In this document: piece after piece, positions 10,476 to 20,334 of the stretch
Layout: the number at the start of each line of letters is the position of its first letter
Position numbering within the stretch: position 1 is the stretch's first letter
NCBI GenBank assembly: GCA_037178675.1
Contig: JAYMGJ010000436.1
Location: 1-36,794 of the forward strand
Direction: 5' to 3'
DNA: 36,794 nt
DNA from: Scleroderma bovista
Lineage: Eukaryota; Basidiomycota; Agaricomycetes; Boletales; Sclerodermataceae
Notes under the pieces: model-generated
Seen by the model: the letters and a program-made list of their open reading frames with translations, nothing else
What the model was told of the DNA's origin: nothing
Database searches by the model: none
Position numbers and translations under genes: made by a program

Positions 10476-11098
10476 TGTCAAGACCGGTTCTTCACCGGTC
10501 TGATCTCTACGGGGGGTCTGGGGGTCAGAGGTTGGCCTAGCGGTAAGACCGAGATACTACGTAGCATAGTCGCACTTCCCGAGTAATAGGAAGGCCGACC
10601 GAGGGTCTAACGGAGAGCCCGAGGGTAAACGGTCTACGACCGAGTGCTTGCACGAGACAGAGACGGAGAGTGCGAAGGGAGAACAGAGGAGAAGTATCTT
10701 ATTCAATATTCGAACTGAACTACAACAGACCGAGTATCTAGGTATTTATACTGAGTGGAACGGATGAGGCGATGTACGGGAAGTCGGGATTACCGACGAA
10801 TGACGAGCGCAGTCGCGCTGCGCACTGAGTAAGTACGGTAAGTGCGATAACCGGATTTCCGATGAGTATCGTATTAGTAATGCAACGGGACGGGAACGTA
10901 TAGTAACCGGAAACAAGAAAGGAAACATATTAGGTAATCGTACAGGGAGACAGAATGGACAACACGCTCACCGATCGGTGGCAATACAGGACAGATAGAG
11001 AGAAACGGAAAAGGGAGTACATACAATAAACGGACGGCGAACGCGTGGACGCGATCGGACAATAGGGTACAGGGTGATCGGATGTCACGGTCGTGACA
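10476..11098 (-). repeat. 3' LTR (623 bp)
   Basis: On the minus strand it starts TGTCACGACC and ends GGTCTTGACA. It differs from the other LTR at 10560, 10566, 10574, 10770, 10858, 10898, 10909, 10955 and 11057; all but 10858 (T against A) are transitions within CpG. The end nearest the flanking gene carries the palindrome GACCGGT..ACCGGTC. Confidence 0.95.
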
Positions 11099-11117
11099 GT
11101 ATCCCCCTCTTAGGGCC
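11099..11117 (-). other. Polypurine tract of the chromovirus
   Basis: Read on the minus strand, GCCCTAAGAGGGGGATAC abuts the 3' LTR start. This is the expected plus-strand primer site and fixes the element's orientation. Confidence 0.75.
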
Positions 11118-11193
11118 GAGCCCTCGAGGCTGCAATGCATATTCCACACCGAGTGTGTGCGGCCATTGTCTGGGTTTGAAAATCGGTTAGGGC

Positions 11194-11202
11194 GTATATA
11201 AG
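11194..11202 (+). promoter_or_regulatory. TATA box of the antisense gene inside the chromovirus
   Basis: GTATATAAG lies 51 bp before the ATG at 11253, on the strand opposite to gag-pol and outside the LTR. It would drive the small zinc-cluster gene independently of the LTR promoter. Confidence 0.5.
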
Positions 11203-11252
11203 ACTGGCCTTCAGTGAAGGAGAAGGCCACGTCGCTGGCGGCTGGGGAGGAG

Positions 11253-11636
11253 ATGCGGGCGCGATTGGGGGGAAAGCCCAAGGTGCGTGGTCGATTAATA
11301 ATTTTATTTGATTTTGCTGACTTATTATTTGGTTAGCCTCACCAAGTCACTGCTCGTTCCAACACAGGCATTATGGGGTTCAAGCCCCCTTGTGACCGAT
11401 GCAGGCGGAGCGGCGACAGCGGTGGGTGCGAGCTGGCTGACGGAGCGCGCACACCGACGTGTGGTCAGTGTCAACGATCTAAGGTAAAGTGTACCTTCAA
11501 CGTGTCGACGTCGGCGTTGGAACAGTCGGCGAGCAGAGAGAAGAGAAAACAGAGCGAGAAGCAGCAAGAGTCGGACGAGACGGTCGGGGAAGGCGAAGAG
11601 TCGGGGGACGAAGATGGAGAAGGCGAGTCCGAGTAA
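11253..11636 (+). CDS. Antisense accessory gene: small Zn2Cys6-like cysteine-cluster protein
   Basis: Two exons. Exon 1 (11253-11282) encodes MRARLGGKPK. The intron 11283-11336 is 54 nt, GTGCGT..TTAG, with a CTGAC branch point 15 nt before its end. Exon 2 is 11337-11636. Total 109 residues. The six cysteines are spaced C-x2-C-x8-C-x10-C-x2-C-x6-C (residues about 29-62), the arrangement of fungal binuclear zinc clusters that bind DNA, though the spacings are longer than in GAL4. A Lys/Arg/Glu region and a strongly acidic tail (DETVGEGEESGDEDGEGESE) follow. An in-frame TAA at 11199 bounds the start. It lies tail-to-tail with pol, 92 bp away. No premature stop is present, unlike gag and pol. Role unknown; DNA binding or regulation of the element or host is inference. 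Confidence 0.65.
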
Positions 11637-11728
11637 TTGGACTGTACTTATAATTGTAATTAGTTTTCTTTTTCTTTTTACTTTGTTTTCTACACTGCCA
11701 ATAGACTTTGTTCGGTGACTTAGACAAC

Positions 11729-14700
11729 TCAGCGTGAGAGGCTTTCTAAGGGGCCTGGCTTAGTCGGGTAGGCCTTGTGGTAGTCAGCCACGAGTTCTGA
11801 TGCGTGTCCGAGCTCGGTCGCGATTAACCAAGATGTTTCTTCATCGGTACCTTCGTAGCCAGCCCATCTAACTAGGTAGAGGAGTGGGCATTGGCGTCGA
11901 CGTCGGTCGAACTTTGAATCGAGGATCTCGGTGATCTCGAACTCGGGTTCGCCGTCGACTTCGATGGGAGGTGGTGGAGGTTGTGACCGATTCGGTATTG
12001 TATTCGGTGTCACTGGTTCGAGCTGTGAGACGTGGAAGACGGGATGGACAGCACGCATAGAGTCGGGGAGACGGATTGTGAATGATAAAGTGCCGACTTG
12101 GGCGATGATTGGATAGGGGCCGAGATTCTTCTCAGAGAGTTTCTTTGACGGTCGGGTAGACCTAAAGTACTTGGCTTTGACGAATACTTGATCACCGACT
12201 TTGAAATCGGGTGCGGGTGATCTTCTGGCATCAGCAGGGCCTTGGTACCTTTTCTGGGCAGCAGCCATCTCTTCACGTAGGTACTCATGCAGTGACTCTA
12301 AGTCAACTGCGTATTCCCGTGCCCGAGCCGACGAGAGGTCGCGCTCGGGGTGCACAGCGAGGTTCGGGTGGTATCCTTTGTTCGCGAAGAACGGTAATAC
12401 ACCAGTCGTAGCGCTAGGGGCATTGTTGTAGGCGAACTTGGCGAGAGGTAGTAAGTCCGACCAGTTGTCCTGCTGGTAATTGCAGTACATCCTGAGGTAT
12501 TGCTCAAGTGTTTGATTAGCTCACTTGGTCTGTCCGTCACCTTCTGGGTGATAGCCCAAAGTGAAATGTAATTTCATATCTAAGGCCTTACAGAGTGAAC
12601 GGAAGAAATGCGAGACGAACTCTGAGCCTCGGTCAGACGTTACATGCGCGGGGACGCCATGCTTAGCGAAGACGTGGAGTAGGAAGAGCTGTGCGAGCTC
12701 GGGGGAGGTTATTGTATCGTGAGTTGGGATGAATATGGCTTGCTTTGATAGTCGGTCAATGACTACCAGTATGGCTGTGAAGCCGGATGAGGACGGGAGT
12801 TGCTCGATGAAATCCATCGAGATGGAATTCCATGGTCGGTCGGGGACCGGTAATTGCTTGAGCATCCCATAGGGTCGGTGATGTGGCGTCTTAGCTCGGG
12901 CGCAGGCTGTGCAGGACTTAACGTAGTCCTTTATGTAGGTATGAATGCCTGGCCATGTGTATTCGCGACGAATAAGCTCTAGAGTGCGGTTCTGACCGAA
13001 GTGTCCCGATAGGGGATGGTCATGCTTGTATCTGAGAACATGAAGACGTAGGTCATTGGCCTCGGGGACGTACATGCGACCATCGAGACGTAGATAGCCA
13101 GTCTCATCGGTCAACCATCGGGGATTCGAGGTGTCCGAGAGGTGGGCTTTAGCGATGGGATCGGTCGGGAGGTTGGCTAGGATATCGGCGTGGAGACGTT
13201 CGACGTCCATAAGTGCACTAGCTCTGAGTACTGGAGCGTGTAAGTATGTTGCGCGAAGGGAATCGGTGAGCTGTTCAGCCGTGAACACCGGTCGGAGGTT
13301 CTGTGGATTGACTCGGGTGAAGCGTCGGTCACGACGTCAATCGGGAAGGCAGGGCCCTCTAGGTAATGACGCCAGGTTCTGAAGGCTTCGAAAATAGCGA
13401 GGAGCTCCTTGTCGTGTGTATCGTAGTTCAGCTCGGGCGCGGTTAGAGTGCGAGAGTAGAATGCAATCGGTCGTATCTCGTCATCCGAACCTGTGATGGA
13501 TAGGATACCGGCGATCGCGTAGTCCGAAGCGTTGGTCTCGACTGTCAGTTGGGCGCCTGGCTGGAAATGGGTAAGGATGGGAGCTGTGGTGAAGGCCTTC
13601 TTGAGTTGGTTGAATGACCGTCGGCAAACGTCGGAGAAATCCCAGGGGGCATCTTTCCGTGTCAACCGAGTTAGTGGGACCACGATATCGGAGTAATTGA
13701 ATATAAAGCGACAGTAAAAGTTCGCGAAGCCCAGGAAGGACTGAATGACCTTCACCTTGCGAGGTTCGGGCCAATCGCAGATTGTCTTGACTTTGTCTTG
13801 TGACATTGTCAAACCGTCGGGGGAAAGGAAGTACCCGAGGTACTCCACCGAGTCCGAATGGAACTCACACTTTTCGGGTTTGGCGTAAAGCTTGTGCTGG
13901 CGCAGTCGCCGATGCACTTCCCGAACATGCTTGGTGTGGTCCTCCATGTTGTCCGAGTAGACTAAGATGTCATCGAGGTAGACTACGACGCAGACATCGA
14001 GCATGTCCGCGAAGACCAAGTTGACAAACCGCTGAAAAGCTGCAGGGGCGTTGGTGAGACCGAAAGGCATCACCTGCCACTCATACGAGCCATAGCGAGT
14101 CCTGAAGGCGGTTTTCCACTCATCACCTTCGGCAATGCGAACCAGGTGGTAAGCATGTCGAAGATCAATTTTCGTGTAGACCTTTGCTTGACTCGGAGAG
14201 TCGAGTAGGTCGGAGATGAGGGGTAGGGGATACCGATCCTTCTTTGATATTTTGTTGAGTCCTCGGTAGTCGACGCAAAGTCGGAGAGAGCCGTCCTTCT
14301 TCTTTACGAAGAGGACAGGGGCTGCATGGGAGGATGAGGTCGGACGGATGAAACCAAAGCGTAGATTTTCATCGATGAATCCCCGAAGGGTTTCGAGTTC
14401 GACGGGGGAGAGAGAATAGAGTCTTCCGGGCGGTAATGGCACTCCTTCTTCCAGTTCTATCTTAAGGTCATATTCCCAATGAGGCGTGAGTACCGATGCT
14501 TTCGCCTTACTAAAGACGTCGGCAAAGTCATGGTATGCCTCGGGGACAGAGGAAAGGTCGGGAGCAGCGTCGACCGACACAGCGTGAAAGCTACTGTCAG
14601 GCTTCAGCTGGACAGAGAACTGTTGAGAGCCATCGAGCTGGCAGGCCTTTAGAAAGGCTGCAGCATTGATGAGAGCGATAGGTGGTGCCCGAAGACCGGG

Positions 14701-15266
14701 AGCCTGAGGCGAGTCGGTCATGGGAGGAGACGAGACTGATGTGTCGTCGAGTCTCAGCGCGCTCGGTGAGGGTGCGACAGGGTCGGGGAGTGAGCTCGTG
14801 GTTGGCACTTGCTGCGTAGATGTTCTGAACTTAATACTGCTCAATACCCAGTCAATCGATGGATTGTATCGGGTGAGCCAGTTGTGTCCGAGAACGATCT
14901 TACAGTCAGAGTCCAACAGGGTGACATAAAATGTCATCGGGGTGACGTCGCCAGAAGGAAAACAGATAGGTAGATCGGTTGCTTCGGTAATTATGGTGGT
15001 GGTGGTACCATCGAATAGACGGAGAACAATCGGGGATACCAAGTAAGTGGAAAGAGTGTTCATATTTGCAAATGATGGATCTACAAAACAGTGGGTAGAA
15101 CCCGAATCTACTAACACAGGAAAAGACTGTATATCGCGGTCACTGATAGTAACCTGAGGTCGGAGAGAGTTGGGGTCGGAAAGAGCGGCTGCGTTGAGTC
15201 GGGCCTCCATAGGTGCACAGTCGGGAACAACGCAACTCCCACTCTGTGCGGAGTCTCGGGAGTTGC
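11729..15266 (-). pseudogene. Chromovirus Pol polyprotein, defective
   Basis: Domains in order: protease (VLVDSGSTHCFVD); reverse transcriptase (KKKDGSLRLCVDYRGLN, then catalytic VVYLDDILVYS); the start of RNase H (ETNASDYAIAGIL, then NYDTHDKELLAI); integrase zinc finger (DHPLSGHFG...CTACARAK); DDE core (SMDFIEQLP, TSDRGSEF); and a C-terminal chromodomain (LLYLVRWAGYEGTDEETSW). Pol is entered by a -1 shift from gag (see 15232-15279); the first ATG is at 15210. Three defects are visible. A deletion at about 13320-13345 removes most of the end of RNase H and shifts the frame. The integrase residue 36 positions after the second Asp, where Glu is expected, is Lys. The next codon is TGA (12521-12523). 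The frame resumes and ends at 11729. Confidence 0.9.
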
Positions 15267-15279
15267 TATCTATTTTTTT
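15232..15279 (-). promoter_or_regulatory. Programmed -1 ribosomal frameshift signal at the gag-pol junction
   Basis: On the minus strand the gag frame reads GCA AAA AAA TAG. The seven A's (15273-15279) form a slippery heptamer A-AAA-AAA in the correct phase. Six bases later begins a hairpin with perfect 9-bp arms GCAACTCCC/GGGAGTTGC (15258-15266 and 15232-15240). Inside the 17-nt loop four more pairs are possible (ACTC/GAGT) with a 3-nt bulge. Slipping back one base reads ATA GAT AGC and enters the pol frame, which is open from there. This is how many gypsy elements set the Gag:Pol ratio. Confidence 0.75.
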
Positions 15280-16604
15280 GCCTCGGTGGAGGCCGTCAGT
15301 TTGGCTTCCGACGTGTTCGTGGTAGCGGCAGTAGCTGCCCTAGCCTTGGCTGCTCGAGAGCCTGACTTGGGGCAGTCCTTGGCCTTGTGGCCAGTTGCTC
15401 CACAGAACATGCACAGATTCATGTCGAACCTGCGCTTGCGTTCCTCAGAGGTCAGCTTGCCGTCCTTGCCGAGCTTGTCCGAAAGCTCAGCAGTCTTGCC
15501 CGACTTGTTGGCTTTCTGAGTCAGGGTTGACGACGAAGAGGACTGGGCAGTGTTGCCCGAGGATTTACCCTTGTCGGGCTTACCCAACTTGGTGTTGGGG
15601 GTGTTGGTACTAGTGCTGGTAGAGGTCTTATTCTGACGAGCGACCTCCTCCTTGCGTTCCCAATATCGGGCATCGATCTCCTGTGTGAGGACGCGAAGAC
15701 CGTTCAGAGTGCGCGGTTTACCGACACGGCTTATCTCGTCCTTGATTTGGTCGGGGAGACCTGTGTAGAAGTGATGACGCAGGGCGCCATCGCCATAGCC
15801 CCAAACCTGAGACGTGATACGGTTGAAGTCAACCACGTATCAATTGGCACGATGGTTTTCCTTCATACAGAGGTGGTCGAGCTGATGCTCGGCGTCGGCA
15901 ACAGGGTCGTGGGGACCGAAGGTGGTTTGGAGTTCAATGACGAACTCTTCCCAATCGGTCATCCAGATCGGACGGTTGAGGGGGTCTCCTGCACCGAGTA
16001 GGTCTGGCTCGAACCATTCGAGAGCCATTCCTTTGAGGTACGATTGCGCGAACGTGACCTTGGTTCGGTCAGTGCGAAAAGCCTTTGGTCGGTCCTGGAA
16101 GTTGAGCTCGCACTGGACTAAGAATGTGCGAAGCTTCTTTGGATCGGTACCGTCGAAGGTATCGGGTTCGCGCACCTTGGTGCGAGACGAAGACTCAGAT
16201 GAGCGCGAAGACCGCGCGAGTCTGTCGATAGCGATGGAGAGGTTGTTAAAGATGACTAGACCGGCCTCTTCTTGGTCGGGGATGCCTTCAATGGGGTCTT
16301 CACCGCCATCATCAGGGTTGGGGTCGTCAGGGTCGTCGGGACCATCACCTCCGGGACCATCGTCACCGGGATGGTCATCACCTAGGTCATCGCCGAGATC
16401 TTCGACGAAGGCCCCAGGTAGGCGACGTTGAGCGGGGGAGGAGGCTCTCCGAGCAGAGAAGCCTTGGAACTGGGAGACAGAGTCGGGTGAGTGCCTGAGG
16501 CTGGTCAGAGCGCTCAATGCAGCAGCCCGACGAGTGTCGGATGCTGAGGGTTCTGGGTTGTTTGCGCGAGCAGTGCGCGAGCGAGTTTGAATTGTCCTGG
16601 ACAT
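15270..16604 (-). pseudogene. Chromovirus Gag with one in-frame TGA
   Basis: The start ATG is at 16604. The N-terminus is serine/alanine-rich, followed by an Asp/Gly/Pro-rich linker (about residues 65-105). Then comes the retrotransposon Gag domain (REPDTFDGTDPKKLRTFLVQ, then ALEWFEPDL and WEEFVIELQTTFGP). A TGA at 15840-15842 interrupts it right before the conserved VVDFNRITSQVWGYGDGALR segment, and the frame continues unbroken to a CCHC zinc knuckle (CMFCGATGHKAKDC) that binds the RNA genome. It stops at 15270-15272 within the frameshift signal. A single CGA-to-TGA change would explain the defect. Confidence 0.9.
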
Positions 16605-16645
16605 GGGTGATTGTGAACTCGTACAAGGCTAGAGTTCGAATATAC
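16605..16645 (-). other. Leader and presumed primer-binding region
   Basis: Between the 5' LTR end and the gag ATG only about 40 bp remain. The first bases after the LTR (minus strand) read GTATATTCGAACTCTAGCC. They do not show the usual TGG start complementary to a tRNA 3' end, but TTCGAAC resembles a tRNA T-arm. The primer is unresolved. Confidence 0.35.
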
Positions 16646-17268
16646 TGTCAAGACCGGTTCTTCACCGGTCTGATCTCTACGGGGGGTCTGGGGGTCAGAG
16701 GTTGGCCTAGCGGTAAGACCGAGATACTATGTAGCGTAGTCGCGCTTCCCGAGTAATAGGAAGGCCGACCGAGGGTCTAACGGAGAGCCCGAGGGTAAAC
16801 GGTCTACGACCGAGTGCTTGCACGAGACAGAGACGGAGAGTGCGAAGGGAGAACAGAGGAGAAGTATCTTATTCAATATTCGAACTGAACTACAACAGAC
16901 CGAGTATCTAGGTATTTATACTGAGTGGAACGGATGAGGTGATGTACGGGAAGTCGGGATTACCGACGAATGACGAGCGCAGTCGCGCTGCGCACTGAGT
17001 AAGTACGGTAAGTGCGATAACCGGATTACCGATGAGTATCGTATTAGTAATGCAACGGGACGGGAACATATAGTAACCAGAAACAAGAAAGGAAACATAT
17101 TAGGTAATCGTACAGGGAGACAGAACGGACAACACGCTCACCGATCGGTGGCAATACAGGACAGATAGAGAGAAACGGAAAAGGGAGTACATACAATAAA
17201 CGGACGGCGAACGCGTGGACGCGATCAGACAATAGGGTACAGGGTGATCGGATGTCACGGTCGTGACA
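16646..17268 (-). repeat. 5' LTR (623 bp)
   Basis: Same length as the other LTR, with nine differences. It drives gag-pol: on the minus strand TATAAATACC (16911-16920) is followed about 40 bases on by AATAAG, an arrangement typical of a TATA box and polyadenylation signal around R. In sense orientation to the host gene it would place a minus-strand promoter inside the orphan gene. Confidence 0.95.
16911..16920 (-). promoter_or_regulatory. LTR TATA box (gag-pol promoter)
   Basis: TATAAATACC on the minus strand, about 350 bp into the LTR. The identical box in the 3' LTR lies at 10741-10750 and could read out into the flanking exon of the orphan gene as antisense. Confidence 0.5.
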
Positions 17269-17273
17269 CTCCT
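17269..17273. repeat. Target-site duplication, right (CTCCT)
   Basis: Follows the LTR end GTGACA; partner of 10471-10475. Confidence 0.9.
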
Positions 17274-18104
17274 GCACAGAAAGGGTGAAGCCAACACCGT
17301 GCCTGGTTCTGAAGATGTGTACCACTGCATAGCACCAGTCCTATTTAAGGACCCTCGGTATAGAGTTGTCTCGGAATTTCTCCAAAGCCAGGTACTTGTC
17401 AAGGCAAGTATCACATCTACCACTAATCAGTGCAACTTGTAGTATTATAACTGACTTTCATCTGACTCAGATTATTTGTGTCATTATCTATGGGAAATCT
17501 ATCCTCAAGGACAAGGCTAAAACAAGGGGTCGCCCAAAAGGACGAGGCCAGTGCCTGGGTGCAAACAGTGTAACTGAGGGACTGATCACTGCTGCAGCTG
17601 TTGTGGTATGTTGGACTCGTATCTACATGTTGTATTATACTAATAATCCGATGATTTCTTATGCAAGGCCCAGTATTTGTTATCACATGATGAAGAATTT
17701 GTCCCTGTTGGCGAGAAGACAGGTATCCACTACAAAGAAGACTTTGACCACTATCTCTTGTTGCTTTTGAAGGGGAACAACTGGGCAATCAATGTGATAA
17801 CTTTCTATAACCGAGCTGTATTTGGTGAATCACAAAACAGAGTTGATCAGCCCACAGCCTCACAAGCAGATCCTGCTACAACTTGGGAGGATGAATTCCT
17901 ATGTGAGCTGGAAAAAGACCCATTACCAGTCACTTCTCATGGTGCGATGACCAATAATCCTGTTGGCACTTCCTTGGAAACTCCACCAGATGTGGCTTCT
18001 GGATCATATTTTGAACCCCTTACATCTATTTCAGGTACTTTGGATGGACATGTAGGGCTTGATCAGCTATCCTTAGACAGAGGGTCCATTCCGTCTGTGT
18101 CTGC
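17269..18104 (+). pseudogene. Orphan Agaricomycete gene (DUF6698-like), 3' part
   Basis: Continues the exon cut at 10475: HRKGEANTVPGSEDVYHCIA, then LFKDPRYRVVSEFLQSQVLVK, ending 17403. The next intron (17404-17470) starts with GCAAGT, a GC-AG intron, and has CTGAC 19 nt before its end. Exon 4 is 17471-17605 (IICVIIYGKSILKDK, a basic stretch, SVTEGLITAAAVV). Intron 17606-17667 carries an ACTAATA branch site. Exon 5 from 17668 (AQYLLSHDEEFVPVGEKTG, then HYKEDFDHYLLLLLKG and VITFYNRAVFG) leads into a disordered tail. At 18105 a repeat begins, so the original C-terminus is lost and the frame now stops inside the repeat at 18192. The block after exon 4 best matches my memory of DUF6698. Function unknown. 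Confidence 0.6.
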
Positions 18105-20332
18105 TGTCATGCACCAAATGTGTTTGGTACTGTGGACATGGAGAAAGTTAGCCGATGAAATTAATGCCAAGAACACACCCAAGATCTGTTGAAAGATTGT
18201 CCTGACTTGAGGGATACAGACAGCCCTCACTATCCATATCACGCAAAGTCATGACTATCCTGATGCGAGAGATGAATGCCAACGCTGACAGTCATCTATG
18301 GCATGAGAACTGCCAAGAAGCAGAAGAATCCAAGGAATGATGATCATTTCAGTATGAGAGAGGAATGCAACCTACTGCAGTCCAACTCCCATACAAGAAC
18401 AACCAAAGAAGCAGAAGAAACAATAGAGAAACGAAAGAGAAAAGGAAGAATCGTTTTTAGTGCCCAAATGTCAAATTTAGGCGCCCAGTGCTGGCATTCT
18501 GATATTTTGAATAGCTCTGCCATTTTTGAAGCTATCAATCATGTGACTATACCATCATGGAGCCTAGACCATGGTCTATCTGCCTGTCAAGTTCCGACAT
18601 AAATCTGTTTATTTCCCACGGAGATATTCCCCCTGCAATCCAGACGTTCGCTTCATCGCTCACTATGGAGTCCATATTTTCTCTGGATCATTTCTCCACT
18701 ATTGCTGCAGATCTCCACTATGTCCTGCTCTTAGGACAGCCTCTCCCAGAGTTCCCGTGCACTGCCTGGCACATATCTTCCCAGCCTGCTCCCTCAGTCC
18801 CTCTCGTTCTTGGTCAGCGCGTTCTCCTCATCAGTCCTGCGTCGCACACGTACTTTGGTCGTCTCAAGTCTATTGTTAGATTTGAAAATTCATACCTTGT
18901 CGTCTCTGTGTCTCCTGAGTCCTCTGCATATTGTCCTTTCATCCCAGAGTCCTGTCACATCCATCTCCCTCTATCATTCATCTCGCTTCCCTGGACATGT
19001 CAAATCTGCTATTCACGTTTCACTTCCCTGCTATCCCGCAACAAACATGAATGAAACAGTGCTCTAGAACCCTTCCTATGAGCCCTAATAGAGTACAGAA
19101 CCTTCCCCTTACTGCTCAAGGGAAGACTGCACTTCGGGAGCACCAAATTTCGCGTTTTTGCTCTACAGAAGCTCAATCCAAGGGATTTGTGACACTCTGT
19201 GACCAGCTGTGACTCTACTTGTCATTCCAGGCCCCCTGACACTGCTCTTCTGGTCAGATCAATTCTTTTATTATCCCCCAGCCACTCCCATCAGTGGCAC
19301 TGCTTCAGAAGCTCATCTCCAGATCTAAAGTTCAATCAATCACAGGTTGTGCTTCCCTTCTGTCTGAGTCACACAGAGTCACTCTGGCTCACTCTGACTC
19401 ACTCTGCTGCGCATTATTCATCCCCTCTTGGCATTACTAATCCCCATTACTCCCCTTACCAATCACTTACCAATCATCCTTCAAATCATGCTTATCATGC
19501 TGCTTATCAATTCATGACTCATGCCCCTATGATTCATATGCATTATGTCATTGCATATGCTCATTTAGCTTCAATCTACTCATCCCATGCTTTCCCCCCC
19601 TCTCTTTTGGGCCCCATGCAATGATTTTTCCATATTCTTGGTTATACACCCCTTTTTACCTATGTTTTTGCTCTTTCCCTTGGCTCAGCCTGATTACACT
19701 GCTTATCAATCGCTTACCAATTTCTTACCAATCTCTTACCAAGCACTTAGTCATTTGTGCTTACAGGGCCACAGCCCCTCCTGTATATAAACCAGCAGCC
19801 AAAGGCTGCAAGGAAGTGTCTGCTTCCCCCTCAATAAAGCGACCACATTCACTCTCCCTCACTGTCTATAAGCTCTATCTCTGTCTTTGGACTTGTAGGT
19901 CACTCAGTGCTGGCCTAAAGCTCCTATATTGTTGTTTATCAGGTATATCTTGTATCTGATCATTTCTCTAGGCTCAAGCGCAGTCTAGCATCTCTGTCCA
20001 CTCCATCCCATCACTGTCCATCGCATTCTTGAAGCAGGAACTGTCCCCTTGCTTCCCTGTTGCTCCATCACTGCTGTATCACCCCTATCATCAATCTATC
20101 ATTGCTCTTCTATCCCAGGACTCTTCCTAACCACTGTGGTAGGCTGAAGAGGAGTCAATATTATCCCAAGTTGCATTCTATCCCCATCAGAAGCCCTTCC
20201 CTTCCCTCCTGCAGCACATCCCCCTGAGGAGATTAAATACCAGAAACGCAAAGGAAGACCACCACTCGCATATTGCTGTCATTTGGTGTTGGTTGTTGGT
20301 TGTTCTGACCTCTTCCCTCACTTAGGCGCACA
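18105..20332. mobile_element. LTR-like 2.2-kb repeat, copy A
   Basis: Near-identical over its length to 33429-35770. It begins TGTCATGCACC and ends GGCGCACA, thus TG..CA like an LTR. It contains TATATAA (19784-19790) followed 42 bp later by AATAAA (19833-19838), as expected around R of an LTR. I interpret it as a solo LTR of a large retrotransposon. No internal gag or pol is present. It cuts off the 3' end of the orphan gene. The flanks (CTGC before, GCAG after) do not form a direct duplication, so a rearrangement occurred at one side. Copy A lacks several short segments found in copy B. Confidence 0.65.
18557..19054 (+). CDS. 165-codon frame inside LTR-like repeat A
   Basis: Begins MEPRPWSICLSSSD and ends LLSRNKHE; the same frame and length is open in copy B (33942-34439). 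No domain was recognised. Between the copies roughly two thirds of base changes alter the protein, close to what neutral drift gives, so conservation of the frame alone is weak evidence for a gene. Confidence 0.25.
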   Translation: MEPRPWSICLSSSDINLFISHGDIPPAIQTFASSLTMESIFSLDHFSTIAADLHYVLLLGQPLPEFPCTAWHISSQPAPSVPLVLGQRVLLISPASHTYFGRLKSIVRFENSYLVVSVSPESSAYCPFIPESCHIHLPLSFISLPWTCQICYSRFTSLLSRNKHE

Positions 20333-20334
20333 GC

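Larger units (their letters stand above)
10476..17268 (-). mobile_element. Chromovirus (Ty3/gypsy LTR retrotransposon), defective, recent insertion
   Basis: Full-length by structure: two 623-bp LTRs, a CTCCT target duplication, a polypurine tract, gag, and pol with protease, reverse transcriptase, RNase H, integrase and chromodomain. All are on the minus strand inside an exon of the orphan gene. The LTRs differ at nine positions, so the insertion is young. The coding part is nevertheless dead: a TGA in gag, a deletion in RNase H, and a changed catalytic residue plus a TGA in integrase. Either these arose after insertion, or the copy was mobilised in trans. An extra gene lies antisense between integrase and the 3' LTR. 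Confidence 0.95.

Noticed and set aside
13800..16431. Plus-strand frames opposite chromovirus gag and pol
   Set aside because: Shadows of a GC-rich coding strand; no motifs, no splice or promoter signals, unlike the antisense gene at 11253-11636.
16605..16645. tRNA gene suggested by GAGTTCGAAT
   Set aside because: Only a T-arm-like string; no acceptor, D-arm or anticodon stem could be built.
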